64,000 nucleotides of DNA from Pseudomonas graminis (GCF_013201545.1 NZ_CP053746.1:2445001-2509000), one strand, 5' to 3'; counted from the first letter of the stretch, positions 10,025 to 27,654 are shown. The notes: a model not told the origin generated them from the letters alone. Numbers and translations: made by a program.

Positions 10025-11698
10025 TCACGACTTGGAGGTGACCACCATCTTCTTGGCGTGCGCGAGCGACTCCTTGGTCAGGTCTATCCCTCCCAGCATT
10101 CGCGCCACCTCTTCCACCCGTTCATTCTTGCTGAGCTTGGAAACCGCAGTGCGCGTGACGTCCGCGTCCCGGACCTTGTGCACAAGCAGGTGTTGATGCC
10201 CTTGAGCTGCGACTTGGGGCAAGTGAGTGACGGTCATGACCTGGCCGCGTTCGCCAAGGCGGCGCAGCAGCTGACCTACGATTTCAGCCGTAGGGCCACC
10301 GATACCGACGTCAACTTCGTCAAACACCAGCGTCGGAACCCGGGATGTCTGTGCGGTGATCACCTGAATCGCCAGACTGATCCGCGACAGCTCACCGCCC
10401 GACGCCACCTTCGCCAGCGCTTTGAGTGGCTGGCCCGGGTTGGCGCTGACCAGCAGTTCAACCTGCTCCAGCCCGTTGGGTGACAGCTCTCTGTCTACGT
10501 TCTCGCGCAGCTCGATATTGAAACGGCCGCCCGGCATGCCGAGCCGCTGAATTTCGTGCTCGACCTTGTGGGCCAGTTCCGGCGCAGCACGGTGACGCAG
10601 GTCGCTCAGCTCGCGCGCCTTCTCTTGATAGTGCCGCGCGTAAGAGCCTACCTCGTGTTCCAGTCTCTCGATCGCTTCATCGTTGGCGTTAAGGGTTTCG
10701 ATCTCGTCGAGCAACTTCTGATGCAGCGCTGCAACTTCGGTTGGCTGCACGCGGTGTTTGCGTGCCAGCGTGTAAATAGTGTCGAGGCGTTCTTCGATCT
10801 GCTGCAGGCGGGCAGGGTCGGCTTCGAAGCGATCAAGGAAGCGATTGATCTCGCCGACGGCTTCTTCAACCTGGATCTGCGCACTGGAGAGCAGATTGGT
10901 CGCTTCATTCAGCGCGTCGGGGGTGTTGTTCACGCTGCTCAGTCGGTTGAGGCTGGCGGTAAGGGCGTTCAGCGCATTGCCGGAATCGCTTTCACTGCAC
11001 AGTTCGACCACTTGCCGGCAGATGCCCAACAGACTCTCGGCATTGGTCAGCGTGGTGTGTTCCTGCTCCAGCCGCTCGAGCTCGTTTTCGCCGAGACTCA
11101 GGCTCTCTAGCTCTTCAAGCTGGTAGCTCAGCAACTGATGCTTAGCACGCTGCTCGTCGCCAGAGTTGGAAAGACGCTCTAGCTCCTGACGGGTTTGCCG
11201 CCACCGCTGGGAAGCCAGTTGCACTTGGCGTGCGAGGTCGGTGGCGCCCGCATATTCGTCCAGCAGTCGCCGATGGGTGTCGGTCTTTAGCAGCGATTGA
11301 TGCTCGTGCTGGCTGTGAATGTCGATGACCAGTTCGCCAAGCGCTTTCAGGTCGCCTTGGGGGCATGGTGTCCCATTGATATAGGCGCGTGAGCGGCCTT
11401 CGGCAGTAATGACGCGACGCAGAATGCAGGGGCCGTCGGTTTCGAGATCGCGCTCCTTCAGCCAGGCGCTTGCTTCTGGGATATCCGACACGTCGAAGGT
11501 CGCCAGTATGTCTGCCTTGTCGGCACCTGGCCTTACAACACCACTGTCGGCGCGATCGCCGAGCGTTAGCCCTAGCGCGTCGAGCATGATCGACTTGCCG
11601 GCCCCGGTTTCCCCGGTGATCACACTCATGCCGCGATCAAGTTCGAGATCGAGATGTTCAACGATGGCGTAATTATGTATGGACAGGTGGACCAGCAT
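10025..11698 (-). CDS. recN: DNA repair protein RecN
   Basis: 557 residues of the SMC-like ATPase family; acts in recombinational repair of double-strand breaks. The Walker A motif GETGAGKS is at residues 29-36, long coiled-coil arms fill the middle, and near the C-terminus are the ABC signature region SGGELSRISLA and the Walker B segment LVFDEVDVGIGG. Start ATG at 11698 (MLVHLSIHNYAIV) is the family start; the frame remains open to 11809 but that part is not RecN. A LexA box lies 25 bp upstream, so SOS induction is expected. Confidence 0.97.
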   Translation of the reverse strand: MLVHLSIHNYAIVEHLDLELDRGMSVITGETGAGKSIMLDALGLTLGDRADSGVVRPGADKADILATFDVSDIPEASAWLKERDLETDGPCILRRVITAEGRSRAYINGTPCPQGDLKALGELVIDIHSQHEHQSLLKTDTHRRLLDEYAGATDLARQVQLASQRWRQTRQELERLSNSGDEQRAKHQLLSYQLEELESLSLGENELERLEQEHTTLTNAESLLGICRQVVELCSESDSGNALNALTASLNRLSSVNNTPDALNEATNLLSSAQIQVEEAVGEINRFLDRFEADPARLQQIEERLDTIYTLARKHRVQPTEVAALHQKLLDEIETLNANDEAIERLEHEVGSYARHYQEKARELSDLRHRAAPELAHKVEHEIQRLGMPGGRFNIELRENVDRELSPNGLEQVELLVSANPGQPLKALAKVASGGELSRISLAIQVITAQTSRVPTLVFDEVDVGIGGPTAEIVGQLLRRLGERGQVMTVTHLPQVAAQGHQHLLVHKVRDADVTRTAVSKLSKNERVEEVARMLGGIDLTKESLAHAKKMVVTSKS

Positions 11699-11722
11699 CA
11701 GAGCGGCTCCCAAACAATTTGT

Positions 11723-11738
11723 CTGGTTATTTATACAG
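11723..11738 (-). promoter_or_regulatory. LexA (SOS) box upstream of recN
   Basis: On the recN strand the sequence is CTGTATAAATAACCAG, matching the CTG-N10-CAG LexA core and most of the consensus CTGTATATATATACAG. It is 25-40 bp before the recN start codon. RecN is a standard SOS gene. Confidence 0.88.
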
Positions 11739-11893
11739 TGTTTTGCTTTGGGCTGACAATGCCCGGCCTTAGCTCGATTTGATAGGTCATGGCAATTTTT
11801 TAGCATCAATCCTGAATTTCGCCAGCGCGCATGGCCGCCTATCTCATGTCAGCACATTTGTAGGGTTATTCGGCCGATCCTGCACCCAGGCCC

Positions 11894-11921
11894 CTTGAAC
11901 ACGGAAATTACGACCCCATAT
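11894..11921 (+). promoter_or_regulatory. Sigma-32 (RpoH) promoter of grpE
   Basis: CTTGAA, 14 bp, then CCCCATAT. Both boxes and the spacing fit the RpoH consensus CTTGAA-N13-15-CCCCATNT. Transcription would begin roughly 45 bp before the grpE ATG. Confidence 0.9.
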
Positions 11922-11975
11922 AGCCGGGCAGAGGCGTGAGTTGAGCTCACGGATGTAATTAGAAGGAGAGAATTT

Positions 11976-12542
11976 ATGGCTGACGAACAGAACCCGGACA
12001 TGCAGGCCCAGGATCAGGCTGCTGACACGGCGACTTCTCAAGATGATCTGGCAACCCGCGTGCAAGTGCTTGAAGAACAGCTGAAGGCGGCGCAGGACCA
12101 GTCTCTGCGTGTAGCTGCGGATCTGCAGAACGTCCGCCGCCGTGCTGAACAGGATGTAGAGAAGGCGCATAAGTTTGCGCTCGAAAAATTCGCCAGCGAT
12201 CTGCTGCCGATCGTTGACAGCCTTGAGCGTGGCCTGGATTTGTCCAACCCGGATGACGAGAGCATCCGGCCCATGCGTGAAGGCATCGAGCTAACGCTGA
12301 AGATGTTCTACGACACGCTCAAGCGCTACCACCTGGAAGCCATTGATCCACACGGCCAGCCATTCAACGCCGAGCACCATCAGGCAATGGCGATGCAGGA
12401 AAGCGCTGACGTGGAGCCGAACAGCGTGCTCAAGGTTTTCCAGAAGGGTTATCAGCTCAATGGCCGTTTGCTTCGCCCGGCCATGGTCGTGGTCAGCAAG
12501 GCGCCATCGCCTGTTTCGCCGTCTATTGACGAGCAGGCTTGA
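11976..12542 (+). CDS. grpE: Nucleotide exchange factor GrpE
   Basis: 188 residues. After an acidic, low-complexity N-terminus comes a long coiled coil (about 25-75), then the conserved VDSLERGLD segment and the C-terminal beta domain with HHQAM and [20 protein letters not shown]. GrpE releases ADP from DnaK. ATG at 11976 follows AGAAGGAGAG. The gene opens the heat-shock cluster grpE-dnaK-dnaJ and has its own sigma-32 promoter; the -35 box of the dnaK promoter overlaps its stop codon. Confidence 0.97.
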   Translation: MADEQNPDMQAQDQAADTATSQDDLATRVQVLEEQLKAAQDQSLRVAADLQNVRRRAEQDVEKAHKFALEKFASDLLPIVDSLERGLDLSNPDDESIRPMREGIELTLKMFYDTLKRYHLEAIDPHGQPFNAEHHQAMAMQESADVEPNSVLKVFQKGYQLNGRLLRPAMVVVSKAPSPVSPSIDEQA

Positions 12543-12565
12543 AATTAGCTGAGTGGCCCCCATTT
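12538..12565 (+). promoter_or_regulatory. Second sigma-32 promoter, in front of dnaK
   Basis: CTTGAA, 14 bp, then CCCCATTT: a full match to the RpoH consensus. The -35 box overlaps the last codon and stop codon of grpE. It would give dnaK extra transcription independent of the grpE promoter. Confidence 0.87.
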
Positions 12566-12643
12566 ACAGGCCAAGCGTTTAAGAATTACCGCAATTTGTA
12601 AATGCAGTTGCGGCAACCAAATTTAAGTTTCGGGAGATTCAAC

Positions 12644-14563
<1,920 letters not shown>

Positions 14564-14885
14564 GCGCAGGCTCACTTGATCGCCGGTTGACTGCTTTCTA
14601 ACAGTCGCTGGTAGGATGTCGCCGCGCGGGAGCTTGCTCCCGCGTTGGCGTGTCTGGAACACCCAAAATTTTCAAGCACGCGAAGCTGTATCGCGGGCTT
14701 TGTGGCAAAGCCGGATGCTCCTGCACTCCGGCTTGTTCTGCCGCTTTTCACGGTCGATCAAAGGCCGCTGAACCAAGACCAGGATCGTTTAATGACGTGA
14801 GTTGGGTCCGGGCCTGAAAGGGGCTCAACGAGTCCGGCAGGCTCAGGAGGGTCATGCCGGACGTCCTCAAGAGTGCGGAAAATTT
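14564..14885. other. dnaK-dnaJ intergenic region, no gene seen
   Basis: 322 bp without a convincing ORF. It holds the REP-like hairpin at 14625-14644 and a second GC-rich stretch around 14700-14735 with partial self-complementarity (GCGGGCTTTGTGGCAAAGCC). No sigma-32 promoter was found for dnaJ, so read-through from dnaK is the simplest source of transcription. Confidence 0.6.
14625..14644. repeat. REP-like hairpin after dnaK
   Basis: CGCGGGAG-CTTG-CTCCCGCG, a perfect 8-bp stem with the loop core common to one class of Pseudomonas REP sequences. Without a T-tract it is more likely a REP or mRNA-stabilising hairpin than a terminator. Confidence 0.7.
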
Positions 14886-16833
<1,948 letters not shown>

Positions 16834-16867
16834 GTCTCCCGGCGCTCGAAATGTCACCAGTAACAAT

Positions 16868-16904
16868 GCGGGCAGGAGAGAGGCTTTCCCTGTATCCTGC
16901 CCGC
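16868..16904 (+). terminator. Hairpin after dapB, possible terminator
   Basis: GCGGGCAGGA and its exact complement TCCTGCCCGC enclose a 17-base loop. The following T-run is weak (AGTTTC), so termination efficiency is uncertain. Confidence 0.5.
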
Positions 16905-17045
16905 AGTTTCAAGCCATTACACACCCGCTACGCGATGTCCCGTCGCACTCCCCAGCCCTCACGGCAATTTTAGCGGTGGATTAAAAAGACCTCTTTCTGT
17001 AAGCTACAGCTTTAGTGTGTCCACTAAAAGCGCGCAGATAATTCT

Positions 17046-17063
17046 ATGAAAAAAGCGGGGTGA
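17046..17063 (+). CDS. Five-codon leader-like ORF (MKKAG) inside the pre-carA hairpin
   Basis: ATG-AAA-AAA-GCG-GGG-TGA. Its codons form the left arm of the 17049-17090 hairpin, so ribosome movement across it would compete with that hairpin. There is no strong ribosome site ahead of it, and such a short frame can arise by chance. It is listed because of its position upstream of a nucleotide/arginine-regulated operon. Confidence 0.25.
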
Positions 17064-17090
17064 CGTGTCTATACGTCATTCCGCTTTTTT
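17049..17090 (+). terminator. Strong intrinsic terminator or attenuator upstream of carA
   Basis: AAAAAAGCGGGGTGACGT pairs with ACGTCATTCCGCTTTTTT over 18 positions with two G-T pairs and a 6-base loop, ending in six Ts. It is 45 bp before the carA start codon. It may end dapB transcription or attenuate carAB. Confidence 0.85.
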
Positions 17091-17134
17091 ACAACCTGCG
17101 ATCGCCCTTTCAGGCTTTATTACGGGAGGTCTTC

Positions 17135-18271
17135 TTGACTAAGCCAGCCATACTCGCCCTTGCTGATGGCAGCATTTTTCGCGGCGAAGCCATTGGTGCC
17201 GACGGTCAAACCGTTGGTGAAGTGGTGTTCAACACCGCAATGACCGGCTATCAGGAAATTCTTACCGATCCTTCCTATGCCCAGCAAATCGTCACCCTGA
17301 CTTACCCGCACATCGGCAACACCGGCACCACGCCGGAAGATGCCGAGTCCGACCGCGTCTGGGCGGCGGGTCTGGTGATTCGCGACCTGCCACTGGTTGC
17401 GAGCAACTGGCGTAACAAGATGCCCCTGGATGAGTATCTGAAAGCCAATAAAACCGTTGCGATTGCGGGCATCGACACGCGCCGTCTGACGCGCATCCTT
17501 CGTGAGAAGGGCGCTCAAAATGGCTGCATCATGGCTGGCGACAGCATTTCCGAAGAGGCAGCCATCGCGGCAGCACGAGGTTTCCCAGGTCTGAAGGGCA
17601 TGGACCTCGCCAAGGAAGTCAGCACCAAAGACACCTACGAGTGGCGCTCCACGGTCTGGAACCTGCAGTCCGACAGCAGCCCCGAGGTCGCCGCAGCCGA
17701 CTTGAAGTACCACGTGGTCGCCTGGGACTACGGCGTCAAGCTGAACATCCTGCGCATGCTGGTAGAGCGCGGTTGCCGTGTAACGGTCGTACCGGCGCAA
17801 ACCCCGGCCAGCGAAGTGCTTGCGCTCAAGCCGGACGGCATTTTCCTGTCTAACGGCCCTGGCGATCCGGAACCCTGCGACTATGCCATTCAAGCGATCA
17901 AGGATGTGCTGGAGACCGACATTCCGGTGTTCGGTATCTGCCTGGGTCACCAACTGCTGGCGCTCGCCTCCGGCGCTCGGACCATCAAGATGGATCTGGG
18001 CCACCACGGCGCCAACCACCCTGTTCAGGACCTCGACACAGGCGTGGTCATGATCACCAGCCAGAACCATGGTTTTGCGGTGGACGAAGCGACCTTGCCG
18101 AGCAACGTTCGCGCGATTCACAAGTCGCTGTTTGATGGCAGCCTGCAGGGCATTGAGCGCACCGACAAGGACGCGTTCAGCTTCCAGGGTCACCCTGAAG
18201 CGAGCCCGGGCCCGACTGACGTCGCGCCGCTGTTCGATCGCTTCATCACAGCCATGGACAAACGCCGCTGA
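17135..18271 (+). CDS. carA: Carbamoyl-phosphate synthase, small (glutaminase) subunit
   Basis: 378 residues. The N-terminal CPSase domain (1-150) is followed by a class I glutamine amidotransferase domain with nucleophile Cys269 in FGICLGHQL and the His-Glu pair in FQGHPEAS. It releases ammonia from glutamine for CarB, supplying carbamoyl phosphate to arginine and pyrimidine synthesis. The start is TTG at 17135 ([12 protein letters not shown] follows), placed 5 bases after GGGAGGT; no ATG fits. The rare start codon may keep expression low or adjustable. carB follows after 122 bp. Confidence 0.95.
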   Translation: MTKPAILALADGSIFRGEAIGADGQTVGEVVFNTAMTGYQEILTDPSYAQQIVTLTYPHIGNTGTTPEDAESDRVWAAGLVIRDLPLVASNWRNKMPLDEYLKANKTVAIAGIDTRRLTRILREKGAQNGCIMAGDSISEEAAIAAARGFPGLKGMDLAKEVSTKDTYEWRSTVWNLQSDSSPEVAAADLKYHVVAWDYGVKLNILRMLVERGCRVTVVPAQTPASEVLALKPDGIFLSNGPGDPEPCDYAIQAIKDVLETDIPVFGICLGHQLLALASGARTIKMDLGHHGANHPVQDLDTGVVMITSQNHGFAVDEATLPSNVRAIHKSLFDGSLQGIERTDKDAFSFQGHPEASPGPTDVAPLFDRFITAMDKRR

Positions 18272-18393
18272 GGCTGCCTTGCGACTGTAGCGAGCAGGTG
18301 ACCGCGGCAGACCGGACCCGATCCGGCAGCCCGCCCGGCACCTGAGATGTTCAAGACGGCTTGCCGACTGACACAGGATTCGAGTGACAACCC

Positions 18394-21611
<3,218 letters not shown>

Positions 21612-21615
<4 letters not shown>

Positions 21616-22088
21616 TCAAGTATCCAATGACCGTTCAGGGCGCTCGCGCCCTGGAAGAAGAACACGCACACCTGACCAAGGTGGTTCGTCCCAAGCTCAG
21701 CCAGGACATCGGGACTGCGCGTGAGCTGGGCGATCTCAAGGAAAACGCCGAATACCACGCCGCTCGCGAACAACAGGGCATGGTCGAAGCGCGTATCCGC
21801 GACATCGAAGGCCGGATCCAGAATCAGGTGATCATCGACGTCACTACCATCCCTCACACTGGCAAGGTGATCTTCGGCACGACGGTCGAAATTGCCAACG
21901 TAGAGACGGACGAGCGCGTTACCTACCATATCGTGGGCGAGGACGAAGCTGACTTCAAACTGGGCAAGATTTCGGTAGGTTCGCCGCTTGCTCGCGCGTT
22001 GATTGGGAAAGAAGAGGGCGATGTCGTCGCTGTGAAAACACCTAGCGGTGTGATCGAGTACGAAATCGTGGAAGTGCGTCACGTTTGA
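21612..22088 (+). CDS. greA: Transcription elongation factor GreA
   Basis: 158 residues. N-terminal coiled coil (1-75) carrying the acidic tip [11 protein letters not shown] that enters the RNA polymerase secondary channel, and a C-terminal FKBP-like domain with IVGEDEAD and [15 protein letters not shown]. It stimulates cleavage of backtracked transcripts. ATG at 21612 overlaps the carB TGA, so it is translationally coupled; a carA-carB-greA operon is known in P. aeruginosa. [12 protein letters not shown] at the fourth codon region is the usual core start. Confidence 0.97.
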
Positions 22089-22094
22089 TGATCG

Positions 22095-22115
22095 ACACCC
22101 GCATTGCGCGGGTGT
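22095..22115 (+). terminator. Probable greA terminator
   Basis: ACACCCGC-ATTGC-GCGGGTGT, a perfect 8-bp stem 7 bp after the greA stop. The T-tract is short (TGATT). Confidence 0.6.
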
Positions 22116-22267
22116 TGATTCAGGCAGCCGGTTCGAAGGTCATTGGTTGATCTTTCGAGCCGGCAGTCGCAGCTCTGGTATGACCGGGTCTGCCGGGTCG
22201 GCGCTCATCTTTGCAGGTGGGCGCCGAATCGGAAGGCCAGCGATCATTGGTCGCTGACCTGACAAGA

Positions 22268-22576
22268 TCAGTTGAAGCGGTGGACGTTGGACAGCTGCTT
22301 GTTGACCTTCGGGTTCTTGCGGTAGATCAGCGCCATTTTGCCGATGACCTGCACCAGATCGGCCTTGCCGACTTTGCACAATTCAGCGATGGCTGCCAGG
22401 CGGCTTTCGCGGTCGAGGATGTTGAGTTTGATCTTGATCAACTCGTGATCGCCCAGCGCGCGCTCCAGTTCGGCCAGCACACCCTCAGTCAGACCATTGT
22501 CCGCCACCATCAACACCGGTTTCAGATGGTGACCAATGGATTTGTATTGTTTCTTCTGCTCTTGAGTGAGCGGCAT
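22268..22576 (-). CDS. yhbY: Ribosome assembly RNA-binding protein YhbY (CRM domain)
   Basis: 102 residues forming one CRM domain; the GxxG-type RNA-binding loop lies in the region following LVQVIGKMALIYRKN. YhbY associates with pre-50S subunits. The C-terminus and start MPLTQEQKKQYKSIGHHLKP fit the family. It is divergent from rlmE, another 50S biogenesis gene, with the rlmE start 108 bp away; the shared upstream region must hold both promoters. Confidence 0.95.
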   Translation of the reverse strand: MPLTQEQKKQYKSIGHHLKPVLMVADNGLTEGVLAELERALGDHELIKIKLNILDRESRLAAIAELCKVGKADLVQVIGKMALIYRKNPKVNKQLSNVHRFN

Positions 22577-22683
22577 AATCTGACCTCTGCGTCTGATCTT
22601 GTAAAAAGCGGCGGCCAGTTTACCCGAGCGAGTCCGGGACCGCCCGGTTAATCGCGACTCGTCCTAATTTTTTGAGGTGCTCC

Positions 22684-23334
22684 GTGGCACGTTCCAAAAC
22701 CAGCCATAACTGGCTTAAAGAACACTTCGACGACAAGTACGTCAAAATGGCGCAGCGGGATGGTTACCGTTCCCGCGCCAGTTACAAGCTTCTCGAGATC
22801 CAGGAAAAAGACAAAATCATTCGTCCCGGCATGACGGTCATCGACCTTGGCGCAGCACCAGGGGGCTGGTCCCAAGTGACCAGTCGTCTGATTGGTGGTC
22901 AGGGCCGTTTGATTGCATCGGACATTCTGGAAATGGACAGCATCCCCGACGTGACCTTCATCCAGGGGGATTTCACCCAGGATGAAGTGCTCGCCCAGAT
23001 CCTTGAGGCTGTGGGTAATACGCAGGTAGACCTTGTGATTTCCGACATGGCCCCCAATATGAGTGGATTGAGCGCTGTGGATATGCCGCGCGCGATGTTC
23101 CTCTGTGAACTGGCGTTGGATCTGGCCGGCCGTGTACTGCGTCCTGGTGGTGATTTCCTGATCAAGGTCTTCCAGGGTGAGGGCTTTGACGTGTACCACA
23201 AGGACATCCGCAAGTTGTTCGACAAGGTGCAGATGCGCAAGCCTTTGTCGTCGCGGGACCGGTCCAGGGAGCAATATTTGTTGGGTCGCGGGTTTCGCGG
23301 CATAGAAGGATCGGCAAGCGATGAGCGCCTTTGA
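22684..23334 (+). CDS. rlmE: 23S rRNA 2'-O-ribose U2552 methyltransferase RlmE (FtsJ/RrmJ)
   Basis: 216 residues. SAM-binding motif [13 protein letters not shown], conserved YRSRASYKL near the N-terminus (catalytic Lys), DMAPNMSG with the catalytic Asp, and [10 protein letters not shown] with the catalytic Lys. It methylates U2552 of 23S rRNA late in 50S assembly. I start at GTG 22684 ([11 protein letters not shown] follows), 4 bases after TGAGGTGC; the in-frame TTG at 22672 is less likely. ftsH follows after 180 bp; the rlmE-ftsH pairing is common in gamma-proteobacteria. Confidence 0.96.
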   Translation: MARSKTSHNWLKEHFDDKYVKMAQRDGYRSRASYKLLEIQEKDKIIRPGMTVIDLGAAPGGWSQVTSRLIGGQGRLIASDILEMDSIPDVTFIQGDFTQDEVLAQILEAVGNTQVDLVISDMAPNMSGLSAVDMPRAMFLCELALDLAGRVLRPGGDFLIKVFQGEGFDVYHKDIRKLFDKVQMRKPLSSRDRSREQYLLGRGFRGIEGSASDERL

Positions 23335-23514
23335 TCAAGCGATAGCTTTTTTCAAATAGCTTAATCAAGGGAGCGTAACCAACATCGCGTAGTCAAAGTT
23401 TCACAAAGGGTTACAGACGCCGCCTGCCACGCCTGTAGGATCTGTAGTACGTTAGGCCGGTAAATATCATGCGAGGCACGCTCCAGCGTGGAGCTTGCTT
23501 CAGAGGGTAGCTAA

Positions 23515-25434
23515 TTGAACGATATGGCAAAGAATTTGATCCTGTGGTTGATCATCGCGGCGGTTCTCGTGACCGTGATGAACAACTTCTCCAGTCCTAA
23601 CGAGCCGCAGACCCTCAACTATTCCGAATTCATCCAGCAGGTGAAGGACGGCAAGGTGGAGAAGGTTGCCGTTGACGGTTACGTCATCACCGGCAAGCGC
23701 AGCGATGGCGACTCCTTCAAGACCATCCGACCGGCTATCCAGGATAACGGTCTTATCGGTGATCTGGTCGACAACAACGTAGTGATCGAAGGCAAGCAAC
23801 CAGAGCAGCAAAGCATCTGGACTCAGCTTCTCGTCGCCAGCTTCCCCATCCTCGTGATTATTGCTGTCTTCATGTTCTTCATGCGCCAGATGCAAGGTGG
23901 TGCAGGTGGTAAGGGCGGCCCGATGAGCTTTGGCAAAAGCAAAGCGCGTCTGCTGTCCGAAGATCAGGTGAAGACGACACTGGCTGACGTTGCCGGTTGT
24001 GATGAGGCCAAAGAAGAAGTCGGCGAGCTCGTCGAGTTTCTGCGCGACCCGGGCAAGTTCCAGCGCTTGGGTGGTCGCATCCCGCGTGGCGTTCTGATGG
24101 TGGGTCCTCCGGGTACTGGTAAAACCTTGTTGGCGAAAGCCATCGCCGGTGAAGCCAAGGTCCCGTTCTTCACGATTTCCGGTTCTGACTTCGTTGAAAT
24201 GTTCGTCGGTGTTGGTGCAAGCCGGGTCCGTGACATGTTCGAGCAAGCCAAGAAGCATGCGCCTTGCATCATCTTCATCGACGAAATCGATGCGGTAGGT
24301 CGCCACCGTGGCGCCGGCATGGGCGGCGGTCATGATGAGCGTGAGCAGACGCTCAACCAGTTGCTGGTTGAGATGGACGGCTTTGAAATGAATGACGGCA
24401 TCATCGTGATTGCCGCCACCAACCGTCCAGACGTCCTCGACCCGGCACTGCTGCGTCCAGGCCGTTTCGACCGTCAGGTAGTCGTGGGCTTGCCCGACAT
24501 CCGTGGTCGTGAACAGATTCTCAAAGTACACATGCGTAAAGTGCCAATGGGTGACGACGTTCAGCCAGGTGTTATTGCTCGTGGTACTCCTGGGTTCTCC
24601 GGTGCCGACTTGGCAAACCTGGTCAACGAGGCATCGCTGTTTGCCGCTCGTACCGGCAAGCGCATCGTCGAGATGAAAGAATTCGAGTTGGCGAAAGACA
24701 AGATCATGATGGGCGCCGAGCGCAAGTCGATGGTCATGTCCGACAAAGAGAAGCGGAACACGGCTTACCACGAGGCAGGTCACGCAATCGTTGGTCGCGT
24801 CGTGCCAGAGCATGATCCGGTGTACAAGGTGTCGATCATCCCTCGCGGTCGTGCGTTGGGTGTCACGATGTTCCTCCCGGAGGAGGATCGCTACAGTCTG
24901 TCCAAGCGTGCATTGATCAGTCAGATCTGCTCGCTGTACGGTGGGCGTATTGCGGAAGAAATGACACTGGGCTTCGATGGCGTGACCACCGGTGCTTCCA
25001 ACGACATCATGCGGGCCAGCCAGATCGCTCGGAACATGGTCACCAAGTGGGGTCTTTCCGAGAAGCTGGGTCCGTTGATGTATTCGGACGAAGACGAAGG
25101 CGGGTACCTCGGTCGTGGTGGCGGCGGTCAAAATTCCAGCCTCTCAGGTGACACGGCACGTCTTATCGACTCTGAAGTGCGCAGCATCATTGATCAGTGC
25201 TACGGCACGGCCAGACAGATCCTCACGGATAATCGTGACAAGCTGGAAGCAATGGCTGATGCGCTGATGAAGTACGAAACCATCGATGCCGAACAAATCG
25301 ATGACATCATGGCAGGCCGCACACCGCGTGAGCCTCGTGATTGGGAAGGTGGCTCCGGAGATTCCGGTACTCCAATCGCACCTGTAGGTCCGCGTCCGGA
25401 ATCGCCGATTGGCGGCCCTGCTGCCGAACACTAA
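23515..25434 (+). CDS. ftsH: ATP-dependent zinc metalloprotease FtsH
   Basis: 639 residues. Two N-terminal membrane helices (about 6-23 and 103-124) flank a periplasmic domain. The AAA module follows with Walker A GPPGTGKT at 197-204 and Walker B IIFIDEID, then the zinc protease site HEAGH at 419-423. It degrades membrane proteins, sigma-32 and LpxC. Start TTG at 23515 lies 8-9 bases after AGAGGG; an ATG three codons later (MAKNLILW) is the alternative and only shortens it by three residues. folP follows after 8 bp. Confidence 0.97.
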   Translation: MNDMAKNLILWLIIAAVLVTVMNNFSSPNEPQTLNYSEFIQQVKDGKVEKVAVDGYVITGKRSDGDSFKTIRPAIQDNGLIGDLVDNNVVIEGKQPEQQSIWTQLLVASFPILVIIAVFMFFMRQMQGGAGGKGGPMSFGKSKARLLSEDQVKTTLADVAGCDEAKEEVGELVEFLRDPGKFQRLGGRIPRGVLMVGPPGTGKTLLAKAIAGEAKVPFFTISGSDFVEMFVGVGASRVRDMFEQAKKHAPCIIFIDEIDAVGRHRGAGMGGGHDEREQTLNQLLVEMDGFEMNDGIIVIAATNRPDVLDPALLRPGRFDRQVVVGLPDIRGREQILKVHMRKVPMGDDVQPGVIARGTPGFSGADLANLVNEASLFAARTGKRIVEMKEFELAKDKIMMGAERKSMVMSDKEKRNTAYHEAGHAIVGRVVPEHDPVYKVSIIPRGRALGVTMFLPEEDRYSLSKRALISQICSLYGGRIAEEMTLGFDGVTTGASNDIMRASQIARNMVTKWGLSEKLGPLMYSDEDEGGYLGRGGGGQNSSLSGDTARLIDSEVRSIIDQCYGTARQILTDNRDKLEAMADALMKYETIDAEQIDDIMAGRTPREPRDWEGGSGDSGTPIAPVGPRPESPIGGPAAEH

Positions 25435-25442
25435 GGTCTGAC

Positions 25443-26294
25443 ATGACTTCTGCGCTTCACCCGACCCGGTTGCCTTGCGGCAACCGGGTTCTTGATTTAT
25501 CCCGCACGCATGTGATGGGAATCCTCAATATCACTCCTGATTCGTTCTCGGACGGCGGGCGCTTTGCGCAGCGCGACCTCGCGTTGCGTCATGCCGAAGC
25601 GATGATGCTGGCGGGCGCGACCTTGATCGATGTCGGTGGAGAGTCGACTCGCCCTGGTGCGCGATCTGTTTCTCCTGTTGAAGAACTGGAGCGTGTGGCG
25701 CCTGTCGTCGAGGCGATCAGCGCCGAGCTGGATGTCATTATCTCAGTGGATACCTCAACGCCGTCCGTCATTCGCGAGACGGCGCGACTGGGGGCAGGCC
25801 TCATCAACGATGTTCGCTCGCTGCGTCGAGACGGGGCGCTGGACGCCGCTGTAGCGACGGGTTTGCCTGTTTGCCTCATGCACATGCGCGGCGAGCCTAC
25901 GGACATGCAGAATGATCCTCACTACACAGACCTGGTCGCCGAGGTCAGTGCATTCTTGCGCGAGCGCATGGAGCAGTGCGTCGCGGCAGGCATTCCGGTT
26001 GAGAACATCATCCTCGATCCGGGATTCGGGTTTGCCAAAACCCTCGAGCATAATCTGAGCCTCTTCAAGCATATGGAGGCGCTCCATGCTTTGGGCCGTC
26101 CGCTGCTGGTCGGCGTCTCTCGCAAGAGCATGATCGGCAAGGTTCTCGACAAGCCTGTTGATCAGCGTCTAAATGGTGCGCTGGCGCTGGCCGCCATGGC
26201 GATGGCCAAAGGCGCAAAAATCCTGCGTGTGCATGACGTCCCGGAGACGGTAGACGTGGTGCGTATGATTGCTGCTGTTGAATCAGCTAAATAA
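25443..26294 (+). CDS. folP: Dihydropteroate synthase
   Basis: 283 residues. The pterin- and pABA-binding TIM barrel is marked by [14 protein letters not shown], the second signature [11 protein letters not shown] and the DPGFGFAKT loop. It condenses the pterin diphosphate with p-aminobenzoate in folate synthesis and is the sulfonamide target. ATG at 25443 is 8 bp after ftsH, and glmM follows after 16 bp, so ftsH-folP-glmM look like one transcript. Confidence 0.97.
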   Translation: MTSALHPTRLPCGNRVLDLSRTHVMGILNITPDSFSDGGRFAQRDLALRHAEAMMLAGATLIDVGGESTRPGARSVSPVEELERVAPVVEAISAELDVIISVDTSTPSVIRETARLGAGLINDVRSLRRDGALDAAVATGLPVCLMHMRGEPTDMQNDPHYTDLVAEVSAFLRERMEQCVAAGIPVENIILDPGFGFAKTLEHNLSLFKHMEALHALGRPLLVGVSRKSMIGKVLDKPVDQRLNGALALAAMAMAKGAKILRVHDVPETVDVVRMIAAVESAK

Positions 26295-26310
26295 GAAATC
26301 TGGAGCACCC

Positions 26311-27654
26311 ATGAGCACAAAAAAATACTTCGGTACCGACGGTATCCGCGGACGTGTAGGCCAATTCCCGATCACCCCTGATTTCATGCTGAAATTGGGA
26401 TGGGCAGCAGGGATGGCCTTCCGGAAAATGGGCGCATGCCGGATCCTGGTCGGCAAGGACACACGTATTTCGGGCTACATGTTCGAGTCGGCGCTTGAGG
26501 CAGGTTTGTCCGCAGCCGGAGCGGATGTGATGCTGCTGGGTCCGATGCCGACGCCTGCGATTGCTTATCTGACGCGTACGTTTCATGCCGAAGCGGGCAT
26601 CGTGATCAGTGCGTCGCACAACCCGCACTACGACAACGGCATCAAATTTTTCTCCGGGCAGGGCACCAAGTTGCCTGATGAAATCGAACTCATGATCGAA
26701 GAGCTCCTCGACTCGCCTATGACGGTCGAGGAGTCAGATAAGCTAGGCAAAGTGTCGCGTATCAACGACGCTGCGGGCCGTTATATCGAATTTTGTAAGA
26801 GCAGTGTTCCGACCAGTACTGATTTTGAGGGGCTGAAGCTCGTTGTCGATTGCGCCCACGGTGCAACGTACAAAGTGGCGCCGAATGTGTTCCGTGAGCT
26901 TGGCGCCGAGGTGACCGTGCTGTCGGCGGCCCCTAACGGGCTCAACATCAATGACAACTGCGGCTCCACCCACATGGAAGCGCTGCAGGCTGCCGTTGTT
27001 GAGCATGGCGCTGACTTGGGCATCGGTTTTGACGGTGATGGCGACCGCGTGCTGATGGTCGACCACACCGGCGCGATCGTCGATGGCGATGAACTGCTTT
27101 ACATCATCGCGCGTGACCTACAGGAGCGAGGCCAGTTGCAGGGAGGTGTCGTCGGCACCCTGATGAGCAACCTCGGGCTGGAGCTGGCACTTGCGGATCT
27201 TGACATCCCGTTCGTGCGCGCCAACGTGGGCGACCGTTATGTCATCGCCGAGCTGCTGGAGCGTGACTGGCAGGTGGGCGGCGAGAACTCGGGTCATGTC
27301 GTGTGCTTCCGGCATACCACGACGGGGGATGCGATCATCGCCGCGCTTCAGGTACTGCTGTCGATGAAGCGTACCGGTCAGAGCCTCGCGCAATCGCGTT
27401 CAGGTTTGAAGAAATGCCCTCAGGTACTGATTAACGTGCGCTTTGAGGGTGGAGGTGTTGATCCGGTCAAGCACCCTGCTGTCATTGAAGCGTGTGACCG
27501 CGTGACCGCCGCCATGGGCGGGCGTGGGCGTGTACTTCTGCGCAAGTCCGGTACCGAGCCGCTGGTCCGGGTAATGGTCGAGGGCGAGGACGAAACCCTG
27601 GTCCGCGGGTATGCCGATGAACTGGCAAAACTGGTTGCTGAAGTTTGCGCCTGA
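26311..27654 (+). CDS. glmM: Phosphoglucosamine mutase
   Basis: 447 residues of the alpha-D-phosphohexomutase family. The phosphoserine is Ser102 in ISASHNP, the Mg2+ loop is GFDGDGDRV, the sugar-binding loop GGENSGHV, and the phosphate-binding loop [12 protein letters not shown]. It converts glucosamine-6-phosphate to glucosamine-1-phosphate for UDP-GlcNAc. Start ATG at 26311 ([11 protein letters not shown]) is the family start, 11 bases after GGAGC. Confidence 0.97.
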   Translation: MSTKKYFGTDGIRGRVGQFPITPDFMLKLGWAAGMAFRKMGACRILVGKDTRISGYMFESALEAGLSAAGADVMLLGPMPTPAIAYLTRTFHAEAGIVISASHNPHYDNGIKFFSGQGTKLPDEIELMIEELLDSPMTVEESDKLGKVSRINDAAGRYIEFCKSSVPTSTDFEGLKLVVDCAHGATYKVAPNVFRELGAEVTVLSAAPNGLNINDNCGSTHMEALQAAVVEHGADLGIGFDGDGDRVLMVDHTGAIVDGDELLYIIARDLQERGQLQGGVVGTLMSNLGLELALADLDIPFVRANVGDRYVIAELLERDWQVGGENSGHVVCFRHTTTGDAIIAALQVLLSMKRTGQSLAQSRSGLKKCPQVLINVRFEGGGVDPVKHPAVIEACDRVTAAMGGRGRVLLRKSGTEPLVRVMVEGEDETLVRGYADELAKLVAEVCA

